The notes beneath the pieces are model-generated. The model searched no databases. It was not told where the DNA came from and worked only from the letters and a program-made list of their open reading frames with translations. The translations under genes were made by a program, and so were the position numbers. Source: Muricauda sp. SCSIO 65647 (GTDB taxonomy: Bacteria > Bacteroidota > Bacteroidia > Flavobacteriales > Flavobacteriaceae). From it: 64,000 nucleotides of DNA. Positions 35,255 to 44,095 of this stretch are shown here, in pieces. The stretch's first letter is position 1, and each line of letters starts with the position of its first letter. The DNA is taken from positions 970,501-1,034,500 of the forward strand of contig NZ_CP091037.1 of NCBI RefSeq assembly GCF_021534965.1, in the 5' to 3' direction.

Positions 35255-37522
35255 ATGACTTTTAAAACAAAACGGGCAATAGGTTTTTTGATGACCTTAA
35301 TGCTCAGCATGTATGCATCGGCATTACAGGCCCAGAACTATCACAACATCCAATTACTTGACCAAGAAAATTCATCGCCAATAGTGGGTGCCACTTTTAC
35401 TTATGGCGATCAAAGTGGCATCTCTGATATTGACGGAGGTATCGATTTTCAATACCAGAAAGGTGTGTCAATGAGCTTTTCACATATCAATTATGGAAAA
35501 TGGTCATTGACCGATACCGAGGTCTTGAACATGATCGAAAAAAAGAGGTTGTACCGACAACCTATTATCGTCAATCTATACCCAATAACCGTAATAGCCC
35601 TCAGAAACGGTCACAACCCCAATGAAAATGTGAAACTCGATTATCAAGAGCGATTGGCTCACGATGGGGCATCGGTCTTGAACCAGAGCCCTGCTTTGAA
35701 CAGCATACGAAAAGGTGGCAACTATGGGTTCGATCCTGTTTTCAGGGGTTTCAAATACGATCAATTGAACATCGTCTTGAACGGGGCACAAAGTGCTACA
35801 GCGGCCTGCCCCAATCGCATGGACCCCCCTACCAGTCAAATGGCCCCTAATATGATCGACAAAATCGAAGTGCTCAAGGGCCCTCACGCTTTGCGCTATG
35901 GTACCGGTTTTGGTGCTACCATAAACTTTGTGCCAACAAAGCTTCGGTTTTCGGAAGAGAGAGATATCTATGGTAGAATCTCAAATGGCTTTGAGGGCAA
36001 TGGCTCTGTTTTGAGAAATGAAGGGCAGTTGGGTTTTAGTGGCAAAAACCACGATTATGCATTCTTTGGTTCGTGGTCACAGGGCAACGATTACACTGCT
36101 GGTAATGGCCAAACTATTGCTGCCGACTTTAATCGGGGCAGTTTCGGTGCCAATTTGGGTTTTAAGCTATCTGAGGACAACCTATTTCGGGTATCGGCGA
36201 CCTATAATGTAGCAAGAGATGCTGATTTTCCAGCCCTTCCCATGGATTTAAGGGAAGATGATACTTGGATGTTCAATGCACGTCACGACATAAATTTTGA
36301 TAAAGACCATTTATCATCTTGGAACACTACCATTTTTGCTTCGTTCGTAAATCACCTGATGGATAATTTATTGAAGCCCCTTGATCCTCGTATGTTGAAC
36401 GCATCGACCAAAGCGACTACTTATAATTATGGTGCCAGAACAGAGGGAATCTGGAATTTCGAAAAGTCCAATCTTTTTGCGGGGGCCGATTTTAGAAGAG
36501 AGGGGGCTGAGGGCACTAGGGTTCGAGAATTCTTGATGGGGCCAAATGCGGGCAATGTGCTCCGTGACAATGCTTGGCAAGACGGACAGATAAGCAAAAG
36601 TGCCATCTTTTCTGAGTACCATCTCAATTTTGATAAAACGAGAATAGTATTGGCCACAAGGCTGGAGCTGAACAATGCAAATGTCGATGAGCCTACAGCA
36701 GAGTTTACCCAGGCAAATGGAGACACCGAAGTGTCACAGTTCAATCCGAGCTTTAGTCTTGGTGCCACAAGAAGTATTGGCAAAGAAATGACCTTGGGCC
36801 TATGGTTGGGCCGTGCGCAGCGCAGCGCAAGCTTAACTGAACGATATATCAATTATTTCCCCGTGGGTCAAGACCCGTTCGAGATGTTGGGCAATCCGCA
36901 ATTAAATCAAGAAATAAACAATCAATTAGATCTGACCTTCAATTGGCAAAACAAGTTTACCAATGTGAACATAGATATTTTCGCAGGATATCTTCAAGAT
37001 TTTATCTCTTCTGTCATAGATACGGAACTCGAACCACGACTGCCCACGAGCCCTGGTGTTAGACGGTTTGTCAATATTGAAGATGCGGTTAAACTAGGAT
37101 TTGAGGTAAATTGGTCACAAGAACTGATCGGGGGGCTTCAACAACGTATGGGTATTGCCTACACCTATGCGCAAGATTTGGAACGGGACGAACCCTTACC
37201 AGAGATTGCACCATTCGATTTCAGATATACCGTTTTCGGCGAGTACATGAAAGGCAAACTGCACCCAGAGCTTACTTTCAGACATGTAATGGAGCAATCT
37301 CGAATATCTAACGAGTTTGGAGAAACCCAAACCCCATCATTTTCACTGCTGGATGCAAAACTGGCTTACAACTTTACAAAATCGGGTAGAATTTCAATAG
37401 GCATGAACAATATATTCGATGAAAACTACTATGAACATCTGACACGGTCGGTACGCGGAAACAACCAACCTATTTTCGCACCTGGTCGCAATGCCTTTGC
37501 GGCTATCAATTTCGTGTTCTGA
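35255..37522 (+). CDS. nosA: TonB-dependent copper receptor, NosA/OprC-like
   Basis: The start at MTFKTKRAIGFLM gives a signal peptide cut near ALQAQ and 755 residues. The plug domain has GFDPVFRGFKYDQLNIVLNG and the VLKGPHALRYG block. A 22-strand barrel follows, ending FAAINFVF. Two copper-ligand sites described for Pseudomonas OprC can be found: CPNRM (C185, M189; the CxxxM motif followed by DPPTSQ) and HLM (H367, M369; the HxM motif). This supports copper uptake for NosZ and cbb3 assembly. It lies between an FNR-type promoter and a terminator, beside the nos cluster. Confidence 0.88.
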   Translation: MTFKTKRAIGFLMTLMLSMYASALQAQNYHNIQLLDQENSSPIVGATFTYGDQSGISDIDGGIDFQYQKGVSMSFSHINYGKWSLTDTEVLNMIEKKRLYRQPIIVNLYPITVIALRNGHNPNENVKLDYQERLAHDGASVLNQSPALNSIRKGGNYGFDPVFRGFKYDQLNIVLNGAQSATAACPNRMDPPTSQMAPNMIDKIEVLKGPHALRYGTGFGATINFVPTKLRFSEERDIYGRISNGFEGNGSVLRNEGQLGFSGKNHDYAFFGSWSQGNDYTAGNGQTIAADFNRGSFGANLGFKLSEDNLFRVSATYNVARDADFPALPMDLREDDTWMFNARHDINFDKDHLSSWNTTIFASFVNHLMDNLLKPLDPRMLNASTKATTYNYGARTEGIWNFEKSNLFAGADFRREGAEGTRVREFLMGPNAGNVLRDNAWQDGQISKSAIFSEYHLNFDKTRIVLATRLELNNANVDEPTAEFTQANGDTEVSQFNPSFSLGATRSIGKEMTLGLWLGRAQRSASLTERYINYFPVGQDPFEMLGNPQLNQEINNQLDLTFNWQNKFTNVNIDIFAGYLQDFISSVIDTELEPRLPTSPGVRRFVNIEDAVKLGFEVNWSQELIGGLQQRMGIAYTYAQDLERDEPLPEIAPFDFRYTVFGEYMKGKLHPELTFRHVMEQSRISNEFGETQTPSFSLLDAKLAYNFTKSGRISIGMNNIFDENYYEHLTRSVRGNNQPIFAPGRNAFAAINFVF

Positions 37523-37585
37523 AAAGTATGGGCATGGCACAAAAGTCAACAGCCATATAAAACCATACTTGTTCATTTATTTAAG

Positions 37586-37615
37586 GCCATTCGCCCTGAG
37601 GCGGATGGCTTTTTT
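37586..37615 (+). terminator. Terminator of the nosA unit
   Basis: 10-bp stem GCCATTCGCC / GGCGGATGGC (one G-T pair) with a CTGA tetraloop, followed by six T. Confidence 0.85.
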
Positions 37616-37759
37616 ATAAAAAAGGTGAAATCTCATTTTTCAGTATCATGGACCCCTGCGCACAAAAACAATTTAAATAATTGCAAATAAGCTATTTATG
37701 ATTAAATAAATTGATTCTTGGATCTTTCTTTTCAATTAAAGACTTTTTTGTCTTAAATA

Positions 37760-37802
37760 TGACGATTATCATATTTTATACTCTTCCCTCCCCTTACTTT
37801 TG
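37760..37802 (+). promoter_or_regulatory. FNR-type promoter F (nos operon)
   Basis: Box TGACGATTATCA at 37760-37771 and perfect -7 TACTTTTG at 37795-37802, exact 29.5-bp distance. It precedes the cytochrome c, fasciclin and nosZ genes with a 21-base leader. Confidence 0.8.
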
Positions 37803-37827
37803 GGACACAAATTCAAAAACAACATCC

Positions 37828-38334
37828 ATGAAAATAGGCAGCAAGAGTATAGTTCTATTGTTCACTTTTCTGATGATAGCCTGTGGAGGAAAGCAAGAAA
37901 AGAAAGAAGAAGGTTTTAGCGTAGAGCGCAAAAAAACAACTGAAAAAAAAGTCGAGACAAATACAGCAGAAACCGTCAAACCCTCTGAGCGTATTGATTT
38001 GACCAACAAAGGCGTAGGCCCTATCAAATCTATAACAATCGATGACGAAATCGACCAGGCAATGGTCACCCAAGGTGAAGAGGTCTACAACCAAATGTGT
38101 TTGGCCTGCCATAGAGTCGGCAAAAAATTCATAGGTCCCGCACCCAATGGCATTCTCGAAAGAAGAACCCCTGAATGGGTCATGAACATGATCTTGGTCC
38201 CTGAAAAAATGGTAAAAGAAGATCCATTGGCAAAAGACCTCTTGATTGAATTCAATGGATCGCCCATGGCCAACCAAGGCCTTACCGAAGAGCAGGCCCG
38301 CGCCATAATAGAATACTTTAGAACCTTAAAATAG
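37828..38334 (+). CDS. Lipoprotein c-type cytochrome of the nos cluster
   Basis: I start at MKIGSKSIVLLF, because the promoter lies upstream and a lipobox (LMIAC, C19) fits. The 168-residue protein has a charged linker (residues 22-60), then one heme site C91-L-A-C94-H95 with GPAPNG after it. A distal methionine in GSPMANQG is the probable axial ligand. As the first gene of the nos operon it likely carries electrons from the quinol pool or a bc complex to NosZ. This role is inferred from position and from known nos-linked cytochromes. Confidence 0.9.
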   Translation: MKIGSKSIVLLFTFLMIACGGKQEKKEEGFSVERKKTTEKKVETNTAETVKPSERIDLTNKGVGPIKSITIDDEIDQAMVTQGEEVYNQMCLACHRVGKKFIGPAPNGILERRTPEWVMNMILVPEKMVKEDPLAKDLLIEFNGSPMANQGLTEEQARAIIEYFRTLK

Positions 38335-38339
38335 ATGAT

Positions 38340-38927
38340 ATGAAGACAACAGCCAATCTCAAACTTTTGATTGGTTCATTTTGTATACTGATGTTGTTTT
38401 TCAGTTGCAAAAATGAAGCCAAGACACAGACTGCTACCGCTGGTGCTGAACAGACAGAAGCCAAGGAAACAAAAAAACAAGGACAGGCCTTTATCAAAGA
38501 TGATGTTTCACGGCCCAATGTCTTGCAGATAGCGATCGGGTCTGAAGACCATTCTACCCTCGTGGCCGCAGTTCAGGCCGCAGATCTTGAAAATGCTCTC
38601 GTGAATGCAGGGCCTCTGATGGTTTTTGCACCGACAAATGCCGCTTTTGAAGCCCTACCTGAAGGCACTGTTGAAACTTTGTTGAAACCTGAGAACAAAG
38701 ATGCCCTTGCCAATATTCTGAAGCATCACGTCACGCCAGGAAACTACAGCAAAGACTTCTTGAAAAAGTTCAAAAAGTTAGGGCAGGCCAACAACCAAAA
38801 TGTAATGGTAGAGGTAAAAGGTGATGACGTCTATGTCGGTGGGGCAAAGATTATCGCCAGTGTTTCTGCCGGCAACGGCATTGTACACGTGGTTGACAAA
38901 GTAATATTGCCTCCATCAGACGAATAA
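38340..38927 (+). CDS. Fasciclin-domain lipoprotein of the nos cluster
   Basis: A 195-residue lipoprotein; the signal ends with LMLFFSC. A single fasciclin/FAS1 domain of about 140 residues follows, with the two family boxes LVNAGPLMVFAPTNAAFEALPEGTVE and a later ILKHHVTPGNYS...GNGIVHVVDKVILPP. FAS1 proteins often mediate protein contacts at membranes. In Bacteroidetes nos clusters the gene regularly stands between the cytochrome and nosZ. I propose a scaffold or maturation helper for the N2O reductase, without direct evidence. Five bases separate it from the preceding stop. Confidence 0.88.
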   Translation: MKTTANLKLLIGSFCILMLFFSCKNEAKTQTATAGAEQTEAKETKKQGQAFIKDDVSRPNVLQIAIGSEDHSTLVAAVQAADLENALVNAGPLMVFAPTNAAFEALPEGTVETLLKPENKDALANILKHHVTPGNYSKDFLKKFKKLGQANNQNVMVEVKGDDVYVGGAKIIASVSAGNGIVHVVDKVILPPSDE

Positions 38928-38955
38928 AACCGATTTAAACGATAAACAATAAAAA

Positions 38956-40914
38956 ATGATGAAAAAACTAAAATATCCAATTGTGATGTCGCTCGCCCTT
39001 GCCTTTATTTTCATTGGCTGCGGTGATCAGCGAAAAAGTTCTAACGGAGCATTGACTTCCAATGTGGCCGATAGGGTATATGTGGCCCCTGGTGAACACG
39101 ATGAGTACTATGCATTTATTTCTGGAGGGTTCAGTGGGCAACTTTCAGTTTATGGGCTTCCCTCGGGAAGACTGTTCAAGGTAATCCCGGTATTTTCACA
39201 AGATGCAGAAAAGGCCTGGGGTTATAACGAAGAGACCAAGCCCATGCTGAACACCTCCCATGGATTCGTGCCTTGGGATGATTCTCACCACCCAGATATC
39301 TCCCAGACCAATGGTGAACTCGATGGTCGATGGGTGTTTATCAACGGCAACAATACGCCCCGTATTGCCAAGATAGACCTCAGTGTATTTGAAACGACCG
39401 AAATCATCGAAATACCCAACAGTGCAGGTAACCACAGTTCTGCCTTTGTGACCGAAAATACCGAGTATGTGGTGGCAGGCACGCGATTCTCGGTTCCCGT
39501 ACCCCAAAGAGATATGCCCATCAGCGAGTATAAGGGTAACTTTAAGGGAGCTTTGACCTTTATCAGTGTCAATCCAGAAGATGGAGGCATGAACATCAAG
39601 TTTCAGTTGCTGATGCCCGGTTTTGATTACGATTTATCACATCCGGGAAGGGGCAACTCACATGGTTGGTTTTTCTTCAGCACCTATAATACCGAAGAGG
39701 CCAGCACTTTAATGGAGGTAAACGCCTCACAAAACGATAAAGACTTCATCGCTGCCGTCAACTGGAAAAAAATTGAAGAGTATGTGAACAATGGCGGCGG
39801 TACCATGATGCCTGCCAATTATGCGCACAATGTATACGATGAAGAAACCCATACGGGCACCTCGACCATGAAAAAAGAAGTGTTGGTCGTCAACCCATCT
39901 GAAGTGCCCGATGCCGTATACTTGTTACCGACCCCAAAATCGCCCCACGGTTGTGATGTAGATCCAACAGGTGAATACATAGTGGGATCTGGTAAACTAT
40001 CGGCCGACCTCACCGTACATTCATTCACCAAAATGTTGGCGGCCATCGAGGGCAAAAAGTATGACGGCGATGCCTATGGCATTCCAATCTTGAAGTTTGA
40101 AGATGTATTGGCGGGCACGGTAAGCCAACCTGGCCTTGGCCCATTGCACACCGAGTTTGACGGTAAGGGCAATGCTTATACCACTTTCTTCATTTCTTCA
40201 GAAGTGGTCAAATGGAAGTTGGGCACTTGGGAAGTAGTCGATAGACAACCTTGCTTCTACTCAGTAGGGCACCTGATGATCCCCGGCGGCAATTCAAGAA
40301 AACCTTTTGGCAAATATGTGGTCGCCATGAACAAGATTACCAAAGACAGGTACTTGCCAACAGGTCCTGAGGTGACCCAATCGGCACAGCTTTATGATAT
40401 CTCAGGTGAAAAAATGGAGCTGTTGCTTGATTTCCCGACTGTTGGTGAGCCTCACTATGCCGCAGGCATTGCTGCCGATATTGTTAAAGCCCGCTCCAAA
40501 AAAATCTTTGAGTTGAAGAACAACCATCACAAATATGGTATTCAATCAGATGCTGATGTACGGGTCGAACGAAATGGCAAAGAAGTCCACATCTATATGT
40601 CAATGATTCGTAGCCACTTCAACCCAGACAATATTGAGGGTATCAAAGTAGGCGACAAAGTATATTTCCATGTCACCAATCTTGAGCAAGATTATGATGT
40701 GCCCCATGGGGTAAGTATGATCGGTGCCAATACTTCAGAATTGTTGATCATGCCAGGGCAGACCGAGACCTTTGTCTGGGAACCCAAGCAACCGGGTGTA
40801 TGGCCATTCTATTGCACCGATTTCTGTTCGGCATTGCACCAAGAAATGCAGGGGTATGTAAGGGTTTCCCCTGCCAACTCCAACATAGACCTTAGCTGGT
40901 CTTTGGGAGAATGA
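38956..40914 (+). CDS. nosZ: Nitrous-oxide reductase, clade II, lipoprotein
   Basis: A 652-residue enzyme reducing N2O to N2 with CuZ and CuA. The leader is Sec-type ending IFIGC (lipobox), not the twin-arginine leader of clade I, hence clade II. A seven-bladed propeller holds CuZ, with histidines in HHPDIS, HSSAF, SHPGRGNSHGW, SPHGCDVD and PLHTEFDG. The C-terminal cupredoxin has CuA ligands C620, C624, H628 and M631 (CTDFCSALHQEM) plus the upstream VPHGVSM histidine. Function is beyond doubt. It is third in its operon and ends before a hairpin that precedes the NosB-like gene. Confidence 0.98.
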   Translation: MMKKLKYPIVMSLALAFIFIGCGDQRKSSNGALTSNVADRVYVAPGEHDEYYAFISGGFSGQLSVYGLPSGRLFKVIPVFSQDAEKAWGYNEETKPMLNTSHGFVPWDDSHHPDISQTNGELDGRWVFINGNNTPRIAKIDLSVFETTEIIEIPNSAGNHSSAFVTENTEYVVAGTRFSVPVPQRDMPISEYKGNFKGALTFISVNPEDGGMNIKFQLLMPGFDYDLSHPGRGNSHGWFFFSTYNTEEASTLMEVNASQNDKDFIAAVNWKKIEEYVNNGGGTMMPANYAHNVYDEETHTGTSTMKKEVLVVNPSEVPDAVYLLPTPKSPHGCDVDPTGEYIVGSGKLSADLTVHSFTKMLAAIEGKKYDGDAYGIPILKFEDVLAGTVSQPGLGPLHTEFDGKGNAYTTFFISSEVVKWKLGTWEVVDRQPCFYSVGHLMIPGGNSRKPFGKYVVAMNKITKDRYLPTGPEVTQSAQLYDISGEKMELLLDFPTVGEPHYAAGIAADIVKARSKKIFELKNNHHKYGIQSDADVRVERNGKEVHIYMSMIRSHFNPDNIEGIKVGDKVYFHVTNLEQDYDVPHGVSMIGANTSELLIMPGQTETFVWEPKQPGVWPFYCTDFCSALHQEMQGYVRVSPANSNIDLSWSLGE

Positions 40915-40951
40915 TCGAATCTTAAAAGATTCTTTTTTCAAACTTAGGATG

Positions 40952-40979
40952 AAGCCGTCCGTCAATTGGCGGACGGCTT
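40952..40979 (+). terminator. Intercistronic hairpin after nosZ
   Basis: A 10-bp stem AAGCCGTCCG / CGGACGGCTT with an 8-base loop, followed by TGCTTTT rather than a full T run. It could be a partial terminator or protect the nosZ mRNA end, making nosZ more abundant than the downstream assembly genes. Confidence 0.55.
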
Positions 40980-41004
40980 GCTTTTAAAGACTAAAAAAAT
41001 AAAA

Positions 41005-41589
41005 ATGAAGAAGTCACGTATTATCATGGCATTGGCAGCCTTATTGCCCCTGTTGCTGTTTGTTTTTCCCTTATGGAAAATAACTTTGGAAGCACCCCAA
41101 TACCCTACCCCGTTAGGTATGTACATTCACATCAATGACTTTTCTGATGCCAACCCCCATGACATCAAAAACATAAACCTCATGAACCACTATGTGGGCA
41201 TGAAGTACATACCTGATGCTATACCTGAGTTCAAGATATTTCCGATAGGCATCATCATCACAACGGTCATAGGACTGATAATCGCCTTGAAGGCCAACCA
41301 CAAGTGGTTTCTTTATTGGTTCATCATGATGGTTTTGGTCAGTACCGCAGGCCTAATTGATTTTTATATATGGGAATATGACTATGGCCATGATCTAGAC
41401 CCCAAAGCGATAATGAAATTCACGAATCCAGACGGGTCGGTAATGGGCTTTCAGCCTCCATTTTTTGGCTCTAAGGATATTCTAAATTTTAGGGCGCATT
41501 CATACCCGCAATTAGGAGCTTACTGCTTGGCATTGGGCATTGCCCTAGGGCTTATTTCTTATTTTATGGGGAAAAAAGAACGCAATTGA
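41005..41589 (+). CDS. Membrane protein of the nos cluster, NosB-like
   Basis: The ATG for MKKSRIIMALAALL gives a 194-residue protein. It has an N-terminal hydrophobic segment and three further ones (FPIGIIITTVIGLIIAL, WFLYWFIMMVLVSTAGLIDF, LGAYCLALGIALGLISYFM). The large periplasmic loop at residues 24-75 contains HINDFSDANPHD, and another loop ends YGHDLDPKA, both rich in potential copper or heme ligands. Clade II nos clusters carry a membrane gene often called nosB at this position. I use that name only as a likeness. It may take part in electron supply or in copper handling. Confidence 0.75.
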   Translation: MKKSRIIMALAALLPLLLFVFPLWKITLEAPQYPTPLGMYIHINDFSDANPHDIKNINLMNHYVGMKYIPDAIPEFKIFPIGIIITTVIGLIIALKANHKWFLYWFIMMVLVSTAGLIDFYIWEYDYGHDLDPKAIMKFTNPDGSVMGFQPPFFGSKDILNFRAHSYPQLGAYCLALGIALGLISYFMGKKERN

Positions 41590-41642
41590 AACACCAAAAA
41601 ATGCGCTGCCGTCTTCGTTCGCTCGATAATCGAAATCTAAGT

Positions 41643-41661
41643 GCCCCCAAATTTTTGGGGC
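41643..41661 (+). other. Short hairpin before nosL
   Basis: GCCCC and GGGGC pair around an A/T-rich loop, followed by TATTTT, in the leader between the NosB-like gene and nosL. It may attenuate or stabilise. Confidence 0.3.
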
Positions 41662-41681
41662 TATTTTACAAAAAATACCCC

Positions 41682-42116
41682 ATGGGCATACTACGGGGCG
41701 GTCTATTTCTTTTCGTTCTTTTTCTGAGTGCTTGCAACGCAAAGCCCAGACCCATTGACTATGGCACAGACGGTTGCCACTTTTGTAGAATGACCATTGT
41801 TGACCGACAGCATGCCGCACAAATTGTTACCCAAAAGGGCAGGATCTATAGCTTTGATGCGATAGAGTGTATGGTGAACCATTTGAAAGATATTGATAAT
41901 GGCACGGTTGCCCTTTTCTTGGTCAATGATTACACCCAGCCCGGTGAGTTGATAGATGCCAAAACAGCCATTTACCTTATCAGTGAGGGCATACCCAGCC
42001 CTATGGGTGAATTTCTAACAGCTTTTGAAAATAAAGTCGATGCCCAAAACGCCCAAAATGAACATGGAGGTGAGCTGTATTCTTGGGAGGAATTGTTAAG
42101 CCGGTTTAGCCTATGA
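41682..42116 (+). CDS. nosL: NosL copper chaperone lipoprotein
   Basis: I start at MGILRGGLFLFVLFLSAC, which gives a lipoprotein of 144 residues, consistent with NosL family members; earlier codons add 32 basic residues without a signal. The characteristic CHFCRM copper motif lies at about residue 37 (YGTDGCHFCRMTI). It is followed by IYSFDAIECMVNHL with a second cysteine/methionine pair, and the NosL ferredoxin-like domain. NosL binds Cu(I) and supplies it for NosZ maturation with NosDFY. Its end overlaps the next gene by four bases. Confidence 0.93.
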   Translation: MGILRGGLFLFVLFLSACNAKPRPIDYGTDGCHFCRMTIVDRQHAAQIVTQKGRIYSFDAIECMVNHLKDIDNGTVALFLVNDYTQPGELIDAKTAIYLISEGIPSPMGEFLTAFENKVDAQNAQNEHGGELYSWEELLSRFSL

Positions 42117-42412
42117 AGATGTATGAAGCGAAAGAGAGTATAAAGACGCAGCCATATGATGATCTGCAGATAGCAAAACTTCTCAAGAACGACACTTTTG
42201 AAGTGCTTTGCATCAGTTTGGAAAAAGATGCGGTTTTTCCTGAGCACACCTCACCGACCGATGCACTATTGGTGGTCATTGAGGGCATGATCGATTTTCA
42301 TATAAACGAGAAGTGTTTTCGCTTGAACGGGCAAGAGCATTTTTCATTTCCAAAAGATGTTGTCCACTGGGTCAAGGCGAAAGAGAACAGTAAATTTCTG
42401 ATCATTCGGTGA
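42113..42412 (+). CDS. Small cupin-domain protein in the nos cluster
   Basis: A 99-residue protein with a single cupin fold: the first box FPEHTSPTDALLVVIEGMIDF has one histidine and a glutamate, and the second FSFPKDVVHWVKAKENSKFLI has another histidine. Motif 1 usually has two histidines; here only one (H) is obvious, so the metal site may be partial. It overlaps nosL by four bases and precedes the CopD-like gene by two, so it is certainly part of the nos operon. A regulator or copper/heme-related enzyme role is open. Confidence 0.8.
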   Translation: MKMYEAKESIKTQPYDDLQIAKLLKNDTFEVLCISLEKDAVFPEHTSPTDALLVVIEGMIDFHINEKCFRLNGQEHFSFPKDVVHWVKAKENSKFLIIR

Positions 42413-42413
42413 T

Positions 42414-42848
42414 ATGGCAACAAAAATGGTCATCTTCATACATATTCTTGCGGCAATGGTCTGGACAGGGGGCCATCTCGTACTTTCAATAGGTTTTTTG
42501 CCCCGTGCGCTCCGTCAAAAGAATTTCGACCTCATCAAGAATTTTGAATCGAAATATGAGCCCATTGGTATGCCCTCGCTGCTGATTCTTCTTGTGACCG
42601 GTCTCTTTTTGGCCTTTACCTATGCACCTGATTTTTTTGATTTCAATTGGAAAGACCATTATACAAGGCATATAGCGATCAAACTGGTGCTGTTGTTGGC
42701 AACGATTTCCCTGGCCGTGCACGCCCGTTTTTTTCTGTTTCCCAGAAAAGCCCTAAAACCTTTGGCATGGCACATTGTTTTGGTTACCTTAATCTCTGTG
42801 CTGTTCGTCTTTGTAGGATTTAGTGCAAGAAGTGGAGGACTATTATGA
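42414..42848 (+). CDS. CopD-like membrane protein of the nos cluster
   Basis: A 144-residue protein with four membrane segments. The N-terminal segment VIFIHILAAMVWTGGHLVLSIGF has H10 and H21, spaced as in CopD/heme-b membrane domains. HTRHIAIKLVLLL (in DHYTRHIAI) and SLAVHARFFLF carry more histidines in the other segments. The fold likely binds heme b or copper and could shuttle electrons to or across the membrane. It begins two bases after the cupin stop and overlaps nosD by four, so it is translationally coupled. I do not know a described nos function for it. Confidence 0.75.
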   Translation: MATKMVIFIHILAAMVWTGGHLVLSIGFLPRALRQKNFDLIKNFESKYEPIGMPSLLILLVTGLFLAFTYAPDFFDFNWKDHYTRHIAIKLVLLLATISLAVHARFFLFPRKALKPLAWHIVLVTLISVLFVFVGFSARSGGLL

Positions 42849-44095
42849 AAAAGAGTATACCGCAAGTTGTTTTGATATGTGGCTTGTTCATATTGCTGAT
42901 CTGTCCCAAAAACCTGAACGCCAAACTAATTGTGTGCCCCGATTGTGAGGTCTCTTCGATTAAACAGGCCATTGAAATCGCCGCAGACCATGACACCTTG
43001 CTGATCAAAAAGGGAACGTACAAAGAATTCAATATTCTCATTGACAAACCTCTTACCCTTTTGGGTGAAAACTATCCCGTCATCGATGGTGAAGATAAAG
43101 GTGAAATCATTCGAATCGAATCAGACAATGTAACCGTAGACGGCCTTTTTATCATCAATGTGGGCACCAGTTACACTGCTGACCATGCGGCCATACGCGT
43201 GGTAAAGAGCGAACACTACGTGATTCAGAACGTAGTGCTCGAAAAACTCTTTTTTGGCATCTATCTCGAAAAATCGAGCAATGGCAAGGTGTACCACAAT
43301 AAAATTATCGGTGATGCGGTAAATGAATATAACTCTGGCAATGGCATACAACTATGGTACTCGCACAATGTGGTGGTCGACCGAAACATTGTACAGGGTA
43401 CTAGAGACGGCATCTACCTTGAATTTTCAGATAACGCCATCATCAAAGACAACATTAGCTCGAACAATCTTCGATATGGCCTTCACTTCATGTTCTCGAA
43501 TGACGATGTCTATACCGACAATGTTTTTGAGAACAACGGGGCCGGTGTGGCGGTCATGTTCTCAAAACGGATTACAATGCACAACAATATCTTTCGCAAA
43601 AATTGGGGAACGGCCTCATACGGCATGCTGCTGAAAGAAATCAACGATGCCGAGATAACCGGCAACACTTTTGAAGAAAACACCATAGGAATCAATATAG
43701 AGGGTTCAAACCGAATTACATACAGAAACAATGAATTCGCCAACAATGGCTGGGCCATAAAAGTAAGGGGAGCCTGCTATGCAAACAGGTTTGAAAACAA
43801 CAACTTTCTTTACAATTCTTTCGATATTTCTTATAACAGCAAGGTGAACGACAATGTATTCAGCCAAAATTATTGGAGTGGCTATACAGGATACGATTTA
43901 AACAATGATGGTGTAGGTGATGTTCCCTATCGCCCCGTAAAACTGTTTTCATATATTGTGAACCGTACTCCCGAGACAATCGTGCTTTTACGCAGTCTGT
44001 TTATGGATGTCATCGACTTTTCCGAAAAAGTATCACCGGTTTTCACTCCTGACAACTTGGTTGATGCAGAACCTTTAATGAAACGGGCAGAATGA
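42845..44095 (+). CDS. nosD: NosD periplasmic copper-delivery protein
   Basis: A 416-residue protein with a signal peptide (VVLICGLFILLICPKNLNA) and a right-handed beta-helix built of CASH/NosD repeats. IRIESDNVTVDGLFI, YGIYLE-like FFGIYLEKSSNG, GIYLEFSDNAIIKDN and GLHFMFSNDDVYTDN show the repeating rungs. The C-terminal NQNYWSGYTGYDLNNDGVGDVPY block is typical. NosD works with NosFY to load copper for the CuZ site of NosZ. It overlaps both the gene before and nosF after by four bases. Confidence 0.96.
   Translation: MKKSIPQVVLICGLFILLICPKNLNAKLIVCPDCEVSSIKQAIEIAADHDTLLIKKGTYKEFNILIDKPLTLLGENYPVIDGEDKGEIIRIESDNVTVDGLFIINVGTSYTADHAAIRVVKSEHYVIQNVVLEKLFFGIYLEKSSNGKVYHNKIIGDAVNEYNSGNGIQLWYSHNVVVDRNIVQGTRDGIYLEFSDNAIIKDNISSNNLRYGLHFMFSNDDVYTDNVFENNGAGVAVMFSKRITMHNNIFRKNWGTASYGMLLKEINDAEITGNTFEENTIGINIEGSNRITYRNNEFANNGWAIKVRGACYANRFENNNFLYNSFDISYNSKVNDNVFSQNYWSGYTGYDLNNDGVGDVPYRPVKLFSYIVNRTPETIVLLRSLFMDVIDFSEKVSPVFTPDNLVDAEPLMKRAE

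Noticed and set aside
37711-37827. Longer N-terminus of the nos-cluster cytochrome c
   Set aside because: The region contains the FNR box and -7 element and lacks a proper signal peptide; the lipobox is in frame with the later ATG.
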